DNA of 64,000 nucleotides from Filosporella fistucella (taxonomy: Eukaryota; Ascomycota; Leotiomycetes; Helotiales): contig JAQJZZ010000001.1 of NCBI GenBank assembly GCA_030077755.1, forward strand, positions 1,674,001-1,738,000, read 5' to 3'. The translations under genes were made by a program, and so were the position numbers. The first letter of the stretch is position 1. Every line of letters starts with the position of its first letter. This document shows positions 11,550 through 21,983 of the stretch, piece after piece. The notes beneath the pieces were generated by a model. The model worked only from the letters and a program-made list of their open reading frames with translations, searched no databases and had not been told where the DNA came from.

Positions 11550-12449
11550 TACCATACTGGGTTTGAATGATAAAGATGGTTGGGTAGGAAGGACTCGAGG
11601 AGGGAATAAATCTGGATCCACGATAGTAACTTCAACATAGATCATAAAATGACAAATGTTCCCAAATATCCTCTCCTCCCTAGAACAAACCCCCACAAAT
11701 AGACCCTCCTCAATCTATCTCCAACCACCATCACCATAAATACATCACGTGCTAAATATATCCCCCTCTCCATTCATCCCTATGCGAAAATCCATTTATA
11801 ACCTCAAAAGCGCCTAACCAACAAATCCCATCAGCGGAAGGAATCTAAGCGGTTTCAGGTGCGGGCACCCAGAAGCTGGGGTATACTCGCCTGCAGAACA
11901 CTGGAAGAAGCGTAAGCGAACCCAACATCAGGCGCTCCGCCACCCAACTTACTGCGGTGTGCGGCGGGCGGTTTGGACGGGCTTGGTACTTGCTGCGAGG
12001 AGAGAGGATCGAGCTTGTTCGTGTGTGGTATGAAATTCTGGAGACGAGGGATGAATAGAGAGGGAAAGAATAAGTATGCATGATCTCCGCTGTTTCTGTG
12101 TCTCTATTCATTTGATAGAGTGATACCACTCATCATTATTGTTCATATATCTTCCCTTGCTTACTCGTGAGGCACATATCTGCACACAGTATCTCCAAGC
12201 GACGTGGTTTTAGAAGCAGAGCGTTCCCGGTTTCATTCCCGACCAGATCTGGGGAAGCTGTCATTTCGGCTCAATATCCGATACATGGTATGATTCAGTA
12301 CGGGAGCTGAAAGTCAACAACAAAACAGCCTCTTGTGCTGCTCATTCGCACTCGGAATTGCAATTGTATTTGCTCTATTTCTTTTGTGATTTTTGAGTCT
12401 TGCGGTGGAATTGTTTGTTTAAACTGGGTCGAAAGGAAAGGAAGAAAAA
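11550..12449. other. intergenic
   Basis: No supported gene. A C-rich tract at 11680-11800 and a GC-richer stretch near 11900-12000 are present. They show no conserved frame. Confidence 0.5.
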
Positions 12450-12864
12450 ATGAACGATAATTCGGCGCATGGGCCTTTAGTAAGTTGTGAACATGTCCCC
12501 TGCCAATTGATCTTCATCTATGTAATCTGTGTAGATTTTGTGGAATCGATACTGATTAGATTGACAGCTCCCACTATACAACCTCACACCAGACGGAACA
12601 ATCCTCCCGCCACCATATACTCCGCCAGCGAACGACTCCTCATATCCACCATCTACTGCCTCAGACGACAAACCAATATTAAATCCCACAGTGGAAGAAA
12701 GAAGGAAGAATCGGAATAAAGCGTACGGATGCATCGCATTGGCAGTCTTGTTATTGATAATTGTGCCGTTGGCGATATTTGGTGGTATTGTGTCGAAAGT
12801 ACATACGAATTGTCGGCAGAGTGTTGAGGGGGGTAATTTTATGGATGGTGATAAGCTGTGTTGA
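12450..12864 (+). CDS. small single-pass membrane protein with a PPxY motif
   Basis: join(12450..12479, 12568..12864), 108 aa. A ten-residue first exon (MNDNSAHGPL) is followed by an 88-nt intron (GTAAGT...GACAG). Exon 2 has a Pro-rich segment with LPPPYTPP (PPxY), a polar basic linker (EERRKNRNKAY), one TM helix (GCIALAVLLLIIVPLAIFGGI) and a short tail with two Cys. The architecture is shared with the proteins at 11186 and 30695, although the sequences differ. A role as a membrane adaptor for a WW-domain ubiquitin ligase is a reasonable inference but not shown. Confidence 0.6.
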
Positions 12865-15800
12865 TTTGTGGGTTTGGAATAAGATTTGGCGTTAGGGATT
12901 GGGATGGGATGGCTTAGGATAGGTCACTCGAACGGAAATGGCGTGGGCATCGGAATTGATTTTTCCAAGCATGGGCTGGTTGAGGGCGGCGAGAATGGCG
13001 TTAATGTGAGAAAGCATTTAGTGCAAGGAAGACGAGGGAACCAGCCTTTAGAGCTGTTTGCAATCTCTGGCGTTAAGTGATGGACGTGCATAGCTACAGC
13101 AGCTGTTGTCAATTAGGAATGAAAGTACCGCCAATTCCATATTAAACTTTATATGTAGAAACGCCTGGTTACTTTTAGTCAGAGAAAGTTATAGAATCCA
13201 TACAACAAAAACAAACAATTTTCAAGAGCTAAGAATGTAGGAAGTCTATAATTTTGGAAAACTAGTTGTGATGGGTCTGCATGACAGGAATCTCAGGTTC
13301 AGGAAAGCAGTATGAGATTCCAGAACAAAGACAATGTTCAACTTTAGTCCGACCCCTTGAGTTGTAAGAAGCAGCCCATGGAAATTGGCCCTTGCGATAT
13401 ACGATGTTTAAAGCACACCTGAGACCATATTCAGTGGCACATTCGCCTTGGGATTTCCAGGGCTGACTTTGCTCGAGGTTGCTTCCCATCTCTGAATCGG
13501 TCGGACGCAGCTCCAGTATTGTTTCCAATGCACGTTCCCAAGAAAATAATAGATGTTCCATTTTGGTTCTACAGAGGAGATTGAATAGTACTATTCCTAT
13601 CTTAATCATCTATTCATTGCATGATATTGTTGGGAATAAAGCTCGGAGCCAGGATGAAGCAACGACACCATAAGTGACTTTCTACGGGAACCTTTATCAA
13701 CAGCAGCATGTAAATAGATCATGTTGTCTTTGGCAGGCAGGCAATAAATCAATACTCTATTCTGTGGGGACCGTTGGACGATCTTCCATTTTCAGGATTC
13801 TGGCATCTCCATTCAAGACATGTAGGGGATTGACAGGCAGGATGAAATTCAATTTCGAAAATTGGGACCAACACGCACAAACAACTCAATCAGGAATACA
13901 GTACCCAAGACTCAAAATGTTTCAAGCTTCAGATACGCAAATTCCTATGTAGGTTTGTGGCAGACTGACCTCTATGCACGTAAAGTTGACGATACCAGAT
14001 AAAGTTTTGTCTGGAACTTCAAAGTCAATTCCAACATGCACCCTCAACTTGATCAGTAGTTGTCGACATACATGTGGATTTCAAACGCACGATTTCACCA
14101 ACTGCTCGTAACAGGGAATTTGACTTCTTACATGGTCGCAGAACAGACCTCGAATTGAGGCTGCACTTCGTCTGACACTCGTCCGTTGAATTTCACAATC
14201 TGGTAACGAATGAAATGAAAATTCTCAAATTTCCTTATCTTTTGTAAACAAACCCATCAAGAGGACAATGAAGGACACCAAGTATAGAAATTCAATATCA
14301 TCGAAGCGCTGACATCTATTTTCATTCCAAATTTTCAATGATCTTGGTCTGATACGATCATTGTTGTTTGACGGTGCAACCGAGATTCGTGTTCTTTGAG
14401 TATTTGGGAAACGATACGACGAAAACGCTTGGTGCCTCAACACTGCATATTCTGAAATCAGGCACAGTGACATCCATCCCACGGGATCCTCGGCTTCTAG
14501 CCGGACGATGCCAACAGAACTCGGCTCCATCATCACGTTAAGGACTTGTCATCATTGCACATTCACATGTACATCAGAACCAACAATTCCAATACATGAT
14601 GCAACTGCACCATATCTGATGGATCCAAGAATCATTGGACGATGTGGCCGTGATGCAAACATGGTTGTTCGGTGATCGGAAGACTTGCACAAACCTCCTT
14701 CCTAGGCCCGAGCAGTCTGAGCCTCGTGTCGCAAACACGGTTTTCATGCGGCAAATGTTGACTTCTGGCTCGTAGTCAATTCCGGGTAGAAGCAGTGTAT
14801 CAATACCCCTGCGAGCATCATCGAAATCAGATATGCAACAAAGCGATGAAATCCCAATATATCCGGTGTTAAGTCATGGATGATGTCCGGTAGGCGCACC
14901 AAGAATAGATCGGGCGGTGAAAGGAAGCAGCCAGAGCCGCGTCGCGCATGCTTTTCAGCTGGATCATGTGTCTCACTGCAGACGAACGAATTCCACTCAT
15001 CGGCTCTCCGGCAAGCTCTGTCTGCTTCTCGAGAAACCTGGAAACCTGCATTTCATTTGCAATCATTTTTCAACTTCCAAGATGTTTGCTCCGAGCCGGT
15101 AACCTAGTACTCAGAATAGGACGACAGAAAACAGATTTCGAAAACAACGGTAACGTGTTGAATTGGTGACATGATAATTTCAGGAAATTAATTGCTGCAA
15201 ATATCTCGAAAGAAGTAAATTAATTCTCATTTCGTGCACGCGAATGCGACGTTGTCACGACATCAGCGAATAAGCAGCAGCCGGAGAGATTTCAAATACT
15301 GTAAATTAACCTTCTTTTCAGACACCTTCGCCTCTTACGACAAGATGATTCAGAATCCAAGGCCGTGGTTGAATAATAATCCGACTGGGATATAGATGAG
15401 GATGTTGTATAAGGAAGTGTATTGATTGGGACGTGAAGGTCGGAAGGATTTGGACGCGCTGTTCATCCTCTCGCTTGTTTCGAGGCTAAGTAGCCATGCT
15501 AAACCTAATGTGGCATAATATGGCGGCTATAAAAAGATCCGAGAATGGCTTCCACCCTCGCCTCCCGACCTTCTCTGTTCTCCTCCACTCACATTCTTTC
15601 CTCTTCTCCACATCCTAAAATAAACGCGGCTGCGTCTCTCCCACCCACCTCGTCAGAACCTCAATCTAAGATTCTTTTAGCCGCTGCCATGCTTACTTCT
15701 TTAATCATGATAAACCATATAACCTTGATATTAAACAAGGTTTGCGATGGATTGTTCTGCGCGTCATCTCGCCAAATGGAGGATCGCGTGTATTTATGGT

Positions 15801-16309
15801 AGCATTGCGCAGCCTTTTGGGCTCAAGCGGACGAATTGAGGTTGAATCATGCCTAGTTCGGATGTCTTCATGATGAATCTGGTAAAGCTGCCAGGATTTT
15901 AAGTGCGGATCAGCTTACATGGGAGATCTGGGGTGGAACATTCCAAATCGTGGTGAGGTCTGTATGGTCAGTCGTTTCGGGTAGTGTTTGGCTGCAATAC
16001 ACAAGTTCAGGGCTTCAGAACTGTTCCGAGAGCCTTGGTCTGGCTGAGTATTTTCGGAGTAGAGTTGCTTCCGAAATAACTTGGTGGATCTAATTGTGTA
16101 CATTTCATTTACTGTTGTACTTTGTATCTCTTTTGCGTGGAGTTGTCAAGATACAAAAGGTTCAAGATATCTCAGTGAAGTTCATCTCATCATCCTCATC
16201 ATCATCATCATCCTCCTCCTCACATTGAAAGCATCTTCCTTTACTCTTTCATTGTCTACTAGATTTCATCTTCAGTATTCATTCTACATCAACTTCACAC
16301 TTCATCAAA
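12865..16309. other. long region with no supported gene; holds the leader of the peptide-precursor gene
   Basis: About 3.4 kb in which no frame gives a recognisable protein. Minus-strand frames of 115 aa (13262-13609) and 103 aa (14225-14536) read somewhat like coding sequence but lack a domain or a joinable splice pattern; they may be a decayed gene. The last part is the promoter and leader of the precursor gene. A CAT/CTC trinucleotide tract occupies 16183-16221, and the context just before the ATG is CATCAAA. Confidence 0.45.
16183..16221 (+). repeat. CAT/CTC trinucleotide tract in the precursor gene leader
   Basis: A run of CATCAT and CCTCCT units lies about 90-125 bases before the ATG at 16310. 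Pyrimidine-rich leaders are common before strongly expressed fungal genes; any function here is inferred. Confidence 0.55.
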
Positions 16310-17176
16310 ATGGTTTCCTTCTCCAAGATCATTCTTTCCGTTTCCATTTTCCTTCCAGTCATTCTTTCAGCTCCCATCGCCGAGCCTGGATTCATCATCG
16401 GCAAGCCATCATTCCCAGGAGGTGGTCTACACAGAACTGGCAAAAGAGAAGCCGAACCTGGCTTTATCATCGGCAAGCCTTCTTTCCCTGGAGGCGGACT
16501 TCATCGCACCGGCAAGAGAGATGAGGTAGAGATCGAAGAGAGAGGTTTCATCATCGGCAAGCCTTCTTTTCCAGGTGGAGGACTTCACCGAACCGGCAAA
16601 CGCGACACAGAAGAAGTCGAGATCGAAGAGCGAGGATTCATCATCGGCAAACCCTCCTTCCCAGGCGGTGGACTTCACAGAACCGGCAAACGCGACACTG
16701 AAGAGACAGAAGCAGCTGTAGAGGCAGAAATTGAGACCCGAGAAGCATCACCCGAGCCAGAACCAGGCTTCATCATCGGCAAGCCATCGTTCCCCGGAGG
16801 TGGGCTCCACCGCACCGGAAAGCGAGACAACGAAGAAATCGACATCGACATCCGCGATGCTTCTCCAATCATCGAAGAACTCAGTGCTCGTGAGGCAGCC
16901 CCAGAACCAGAGCCAGGCTTCATCATCGGCAAGCCTTCCTTCCCAGGTGGTGGGCTTCATCGCACTGGAAAGCGCGAGTCTGAGGATGTAGAGGCAGAGA
17001 TAGAGACAAGAGACGCAGCTCCAGAGCCAGCTCCTGCTCCTGGTTTCATTATCGGCACGCCTTCTTTCCCAGGTGGTGGACTTCATCGCACTGGAAAGAG
17101 AGAGGCTTCTCCTGAGCCTGGTTTTATCATTGGCAAGCCTTCGTTCCCAGGTGGTGGACTTCACCGAACTGGTTAA
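16310..17176 (+). CDS. secreted tandem-repeat peptide precursor (Kex2-processed, pheromone-like)
   Basis: Single exon, 288 aa. A signal peptide covers about residues 1-20/24 (MVSFSKIILSVSIFLPVILS). Eight copies of GFIIGKPSFPGGGLHRTG start at residues 27, 51, 79, 109, 153, 203, 245 and 271. Copies 1-7 are followed by Lys-Arg (Kex2 site); copy 8 ends at Gly directly before the stop. Copy 7 has Lys-to-Thr at position 6; the others are identical. Spacers are acidic, and those directly before a copy are X-Ala/X-Pro dipeptides (EAEP, EASPEP, EASPEPEP, EAAPEPEP, DAAPEPAPAP) or end in Arg (copies 3 and 4). This predicts Kex2 and Kex1 processing plus Ste13-like trimming to one 18-mer. The internal Lys is followed by Pro, which should protect it. 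It is not a known alpha-pheromone, it has no Tyr as dikaritin cores do, and no UstYa gene is seen. Role: secreted signal or RiPP, unknown. Confidence 0.93.
   Translation: MVSFSKIILSVSIFLPVILSAPIAEPGFIIGKPSFPGGGLHRTGKREAEPGFIIGKPSFPGGGLHRTGKRDEVEIEERGFIIGKPSFPGGGLHRTGKRDTEEVEIEERGFIIGKPSFPGGGLHRTGKRDTEETEAAVEAEIETREASPEPEPGFIIGKPSFPGGGLHRTGKRDNEEIDIDIRDASPIIEELSAREAAPEPEPGFIIGKPSFPGGGLHRTGKRESEDVEAEIETRDAAPEPAPAPGFIIGTPSFPGGGLHRTGKREASPEPGFIIGKPSFPGGGLHRTG
16388..17173 (+). repeat. eight copies of a 54-bp peptide-coding repeat
   Basis: Copies lie at 16388-16441, 16460-16513, 16544-16597, 16634-16687, 16766-16819, 16916-16969, 17042-17095 and 17120-17173. Spacer length grows towards the middle of the gene (12, 24, 30, 72, 90 bases between a Lys-Arg and the next core) and then falls (66, 18). 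The copies differ at many third codon positions (the first Ser uses TCA, TCT, TCC and TCG; the Arg before Thr uses AGA, CGC and CGA) while the peptide stays constant. Confidence 0.93.
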
Positions 17177-18097
17177 GCGTCTCTCCCTCTCTGGTTGAGC
17201 GGCTTTTTTGTTTGTGGGCTCCGTTCTAGAGATTTTTGATTTGTACATACAATTTTTCTTCTTTTCACATATTTTATTTCTTGCTTCTTCTCGATCGAGT
17301 CCCATTCTTTACGACTCTCTTTGATTTGTTTTACCTGGACTTTGGGCTTGGCTGTTGGATTTTGGATTGCGAATCAGGATGTATTCAGAATGAGATTGGG
17401 CTTATGGGATAGATATCGTGCTTACGACCATTTGGGTCATTGGTTAGATCGATGCTTGGGAAATTGATACAGGATAGATTGTCTTGGCTTGGCTTGGAAT
17501 TGGGTTGGATTGGATTGGCTTGTACTTGAATACTGGGTTGGACTTTGGAGCGAGCGGCATAGCGAAGGATTGGGAAAGGGACTCGGGAGATATTTTGGAT
17601 TTGGCGACTTTACTTGGGTTTTCTACGCAGGAGGAGGATTGAAATTCTTTCCTAGCAATGGAGGTTTCTCTTTCTATTCTCTTCCTTCTTTTTCCATTCT
17701 TTCCATGTCTCTTTGGGGTTTTCTCTTCACTTTCGGCTTTGCTTGTTTCATGGCTGGTGTTTACCAGAATTCAATTCTTGCCTACTTTAGGTAATATATA
17801 TTATAGGAGATTTATAGCAATTGATTGTTATTTTCATCAAACCCAATTTTCCTGGAAATTCTCTTTATTAGCCTTGGGATGGTCATCTTGATCATTCAGG
17901 GTGAGGTAGATTAAAATATTTATTAAACTGAGGTTCAGGGGCCAAGTGCTGTAGTTCCAGCGCTTCCAGTCTGTGGTTACCCCGCGATTTCCCCGTGCCT
18001 CTTTATTAAATACTCTTTTCGCGCTCTCAACTCAGGTGGCGATTTATGAATAAGGTTTTACAACCTCTCTCAACTTTCCCAAAATCTGCACGAAACC
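17177..18097. other. 3' flank of the precursor gene and convergent intergenic region
   Basis: T/G-rich sequence with a TTGGATT/GGCTTGG-like tract at 17480-17530. The 101-codon frame at 17489 falls in this tract and looks like a by-product of composition. The region separates the precursor gene from the convergent LtrA-like gene. Confidence 0.5.
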
Positions 18098-20232
18098 TCA
18101 AACTCCCTTTTCTCCTTCCACTCCATCCACCTTACCCTCCCCATTTTCCCTTCTTCCTTCACTAGGATATCCTGTATCAACCCAGCTCTCCCAAAATTTC
18201 GCTCCTCGCATCAGACTAGTTACATTTTCCCATATTACGCAAAAAACGATGAGGGCCATGATGATAGATAAAAGACTGGTGATGGAGAGATCGTGGGCGA
18301 GCGGGAGACAGATGATTATGATTGCGATGATCGGGCGGAGGAGGAGGCGAAATGGCTGTGGTGGGTTAGTAGTTGTATGGCTAAAGGATGGAAGTGGGTG
18401 AAAATGGGGCTAGATGACTATTGGAAGAGGTTTGAATCGCTCGAGCTAAGAGAGTGACAAAGCGAATCTTGGAAGGCATGAAAGGACAAGAGGAAAGCAG
18501 TAAACATACCTTCTCCAAAATCAACACTCCTTTCCCATCACCTGACTCATGTAACAGCGCAACAGTATACAAACAAAACAAACCTATTCCCAACCCTCCA
18601 CACAAAAGCCACAACTCAGGGCCATGTAACTCATCCACCTTCACACTAATAGCACTTACATGCCCGGCTACAAGTAGCGACGCGCAGAGAGGCAAATGGA
18701 TAGTCACCCAAGTGAAAGAAGCATAGATATTATGTTTGAGGGGATGGGTGGAAGTCAAAGCGCCGTCGTTGTGGATATAGAGCCAATTGAGACAGAAAGC
18801 TATTATCAGTGTCCAGATAGCGCGCAGGAAACGCATCGTGAAGCCTATGACTGCGGGACTGCCGACGATGATTTGGTAGAGGAATTCACCGAGGACGATG
18901 CTGGGGGTTGTCAGTAATTGCGGGACCAAGATGTGAGGTTAGAAGGAGAGAGGAAGGGTATGGAGAAAAGCATACATGTAGAAAGCGGCGAAACGATCAA
19001 CTTCATGAGGAACATCGACCGCGGTTGTAAATCTATTTTCAAGTTAGCTTATGTCCATTGCTCTCCTCTCCTCTCCTCAATTCCGTTCCCTTTTCATCCT
19101 CTTGAACATCTCTTTTCCCGTGTCCGAGTTCCCATTCCCCAAAAGCTACCACAACACACCTCAAGACAGAAACTGGAAAGGAAGATAAAAAATTACTCAC
19201 TTAGCTTTCAACAACTTCTTCGCAGCCGGTGAATAGCTGAAAATCCAGATACACTCTTCAACCACGATCCCCACGGCCGCAACGGCGATCTTGCTCTTGA
19301 TACTGATATCCTCCACATAAAGCGGGATATAGATACAGAGAGCGGTGGTAGAGAGGACGAACCAGAGACGCTGTTGAGCGCGGTGGTGGTAGGAAGCAAA
19401 CGAGTAGACAAGGTGAGTCAGGTTTGTGGAAAGACGGGCAGTCACTGGCGATTGTTAGCTTTTGGATCGAGGAAACCGGTTGACGAGGGGGGATTTTGGA
19501 GTTTGGATGAAAGGGGTAGCAGAAGATTAGTGGGATATATGTAGAAAAACAGGATGTAAAAGAATAAGGGGTGATAACATACTGTAAGCACCCACCGTCG
19601 CCCTCAAAGCACCAATATCCTCATCTACAAGCACAGCATTATTCCCGTACAGCACCAACAGCGCCATAATCCACAGAATCAACACTCGTTGCGCTAAATC
19701 ATCATTGTAGAACGAGTTCATTAGTTCCCTCAAATCAGACCATACGTGCCAGGAGGGAGCTAGGATGAGCTGTGTATGTCAGATTTTGGACATTGTTTAC
19801 GGGTATGACACGACTATGCGGGATACGAGAGGAAATTTCCTTTCAAAAAAAAAGAATAAGGAATCAGGCAGGAGAGTGGGAGGGAATGAAAAAAAAATTG
19901 TACTGTACGTACGATATACTTGCCCACCCCAGCTCCAGAAGCATGCTCGGCCAGGTTCTCCGCGAAATTGGCTAGGATAGCTACATATAGTAAATCGAGA
20001 AACAGTTCGAATCTTCCTATCTTCGTATCAGTCTCTTTCATCAACCTGTAACCCAGCCTCAAAATATCCACGATATATCCTGTAGATTGATAATTGATGT
20101 TGACTTACCAGCCTGTCTCTCATGCTCCTGTCTCTTGACCAATTCACCATCTTGAAACCACTGTAGCGCAAGCGGTTGTCTAAACAGCGCTCGCGGCGTC
20201 TGGACTTTTTGAAGCTGTACTACTTCCGCCAT
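18098..20232 (-). CDS. LtrA-like (low temperature requirement A) membrane protein
   Basis: Complement join(18098..18355, 18510..18900, 18976..19032, 19201..19444, 19583..19769, 19913..20016, 20109..20232), 454 aa. All joints use GT-AG introns and keep frame. The start is MAEVVQLQK at 20232. The N-terminus (QWFQDGELVKRQEHERQAG|RFELFLDLLYVAILANFAENLAEH) is the hallmark of the LtrA family, followed by many TM helices. At 18356-18509 a 27-nt exon coding for LERFKPLPI might be included, splitting one intron into two; both versions stay in frame. LtrA proteins are widespread in fungi and bacteria, with no firm biochemical function. It is convergent with the peptide precursor gene, and nothing in the sequence links the two. 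Confidence 0.82.
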
Positions 20233-21983
20233 TTTATCCCCTTTCTTCCTTCCTAAATCAATGGCCTTCGAATCAAATACGATTTGATTTTCACCACCTC
20301 CAAATAACTTGTAGCAAGCCAAAACCTGTCTCGAATCCCTCGCTAGAAGCGAGATTCCAAAATCCTAGTGTGTGATACACAAACCCGATGTATTATTCAG
20401 CAACGCATCAAATCAATCAGTCAATAGAACATAGAAAATTCGATTTTTCCCAGATGGGATTCAGCTCCGTTTTGCATCTGAGGTTAAATGATTGGTTTTT
20501 CGCCAAGATCGACTATGATTACTAATGTGGCTTGATTGGAAGTATTCATTTTCCTGATGAGGAATAGTTTGGTGTCCCGTGCGAAAGGGGTATAAGAATT
20601 GTGAAACTGCCTCGCTGCCGAGGAAGGAAGAGGGATGATGAGGAAAGTATATATTTGTGTCCTACCTAGCTCGCGAAATTGTTTGGGAACCGATTTTGGG
20701 ACGTGAATGAATCTTTATTATCACGTGATACCCACGCTTCAACGAGGATGGACGGGAATGTGTCAAACTCGAAGGTGTTCAATCTAGCTATTTGCGCGAT
20801 GAGCTATGAAAAACATCCGTTCTTGATGAGTTTGGCAGGTTTCTTGACATCATGGATGATATCGGACTCTTGGCTGATGTTTGACACGAGTGCGTCGAGC
20901 ATACTATCAGTGTGTCACTAAGTGACTGGTTTCATTTTCTTAGGCGTGTTGCTATTCCGGTTTGACAAACGAATTTGAATGCTGACCAACTGCAATTCAT
21001 TTAAGTCAGAGTTTTCTTCTTGGAAAAGGATATAAACCGTTTCGCACCCAAATCAAGTCCTATTGACCTTTCAGACCCGCGATTTAACCATAGCTAACGA
21101 GACATCAACACCGCACAAAATAGGTATATACCTAAACAAGCCCTCCAGTAATCAGGCCATAAGGATCGCCATATGCAAATATAGTGTAGTGGTCTTGTTG
21201 ACAAGACGATTAAGTCAACGATAAAATAAAATCACCCGGCTTCAAAAATCCTCAGCGGAGGGTTTTTTAAGGTCTCCCCATTCGGAGGGACGGCTGGAGT
21301 TTTGCTATTTTTGACTGATAAACTAGTTTTTTTTTCTGCCTTTGATTGAAGAAATTCAGGGAATTCTTTAGGTGTTCCTCATAGCCGTATTGCCGCGTAG
21401 CTATGATTACTTATAGAGTCGTGCTTGACTAAATTGTTAGGGGAAATCTGAATTAGAGAGATACGTATTAGGGATTCGTCATTGAGAATAGGTACTATCC
21501 TGATTGCAAAATAGAAGTTGTAGTGCTCTACAAGTAATGCAGCTAAAAGGACAAACGAAAAGGTGACGAAAATAGAACTTCCCAAGAGCGTGATCTCAAG
21601 ACAGCTATGTCTAGTGTCAAATGCTAGCATAGAGTGGATTAAATAGAAGTAGGAAACTCAATTCTTGGGCAACTTATGGAAGCCATCTATCAAAGTATAT
21701 ACCATCTCACATCCCGCAAAACCCAAAATCTATTCTCAATACCACACAACTCAACTCTACTTTCCCTTCCTCTCACCATCCAATCAATCAACAAAAACGA
21801 GCGAGTGCGAAGTAAAACAACATTCAATTTCCACGCTAGCTATGCAACAAACACAATACATCAAATCATTCTTTCCACCACCTTTATCAATCATCCAAAC
21901 AATTTACCCCTCATTTCTCCCTCTCTCTCAGTTTACACAGGCTAATCAAACTCGACTTTCCGTCCAAAAGGGAACCAACGGCG
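20233..21983. other. intergenic
   Basis: No supported gene. The minus-strand frame at 21379-21630 is hydrophobic but starts from a non-ATG codon and has no recognisable domain. Confidence 0.5.

Noticed and set aside
12205..12255. tRNA-like stretch (GGTTTCATTCCCG)
   Set aside because: The T-arm consensus does not match and no cloverleaf can be folded around it by eye.
15545..15802. 85-codon frame with a TATAAAA just upstream
   Set aside because: The TATA-like element is only about 10 bases before the ATG, and the protein has no recognisable features.
16388..17173. CRISPR array
   Set aside because: The regular repeats code for a conserved peptide in one frame, differ at synonymous sites and have spacers of variable length; the genome is eukaryotic.
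16310..17176. Precursor of the standard ascomycete alpha-pheromone
   Set aside because: The core peptide has no Trp or Cys and bears no resemblance to the WCGRPGQPC-type peptide of related fungi.
16310..17176. Classical dikaritin (ustiloxin-type) RiPP cluster
   Set aside because: The core has no Tyr, and I see no UstYa/DUF3328 oxidase, tyrosinase or peptidase gene next to it; the only weak UstYa-like N-terminus is 44 kb away.
17489..17794. 101-codon hydrophobic frame downstream of the precursor
   Set aside because: It lies in a T/G-rich tract with simple repeats and looks like a product of composition.
20080..20108. 29-nt intron in the LtrA-like gene
   Set aside because: Too short; the acceptor at 20017 gives a 92-nt intron and restores the family sequence (ERQAG-RFELFLDLLYV).
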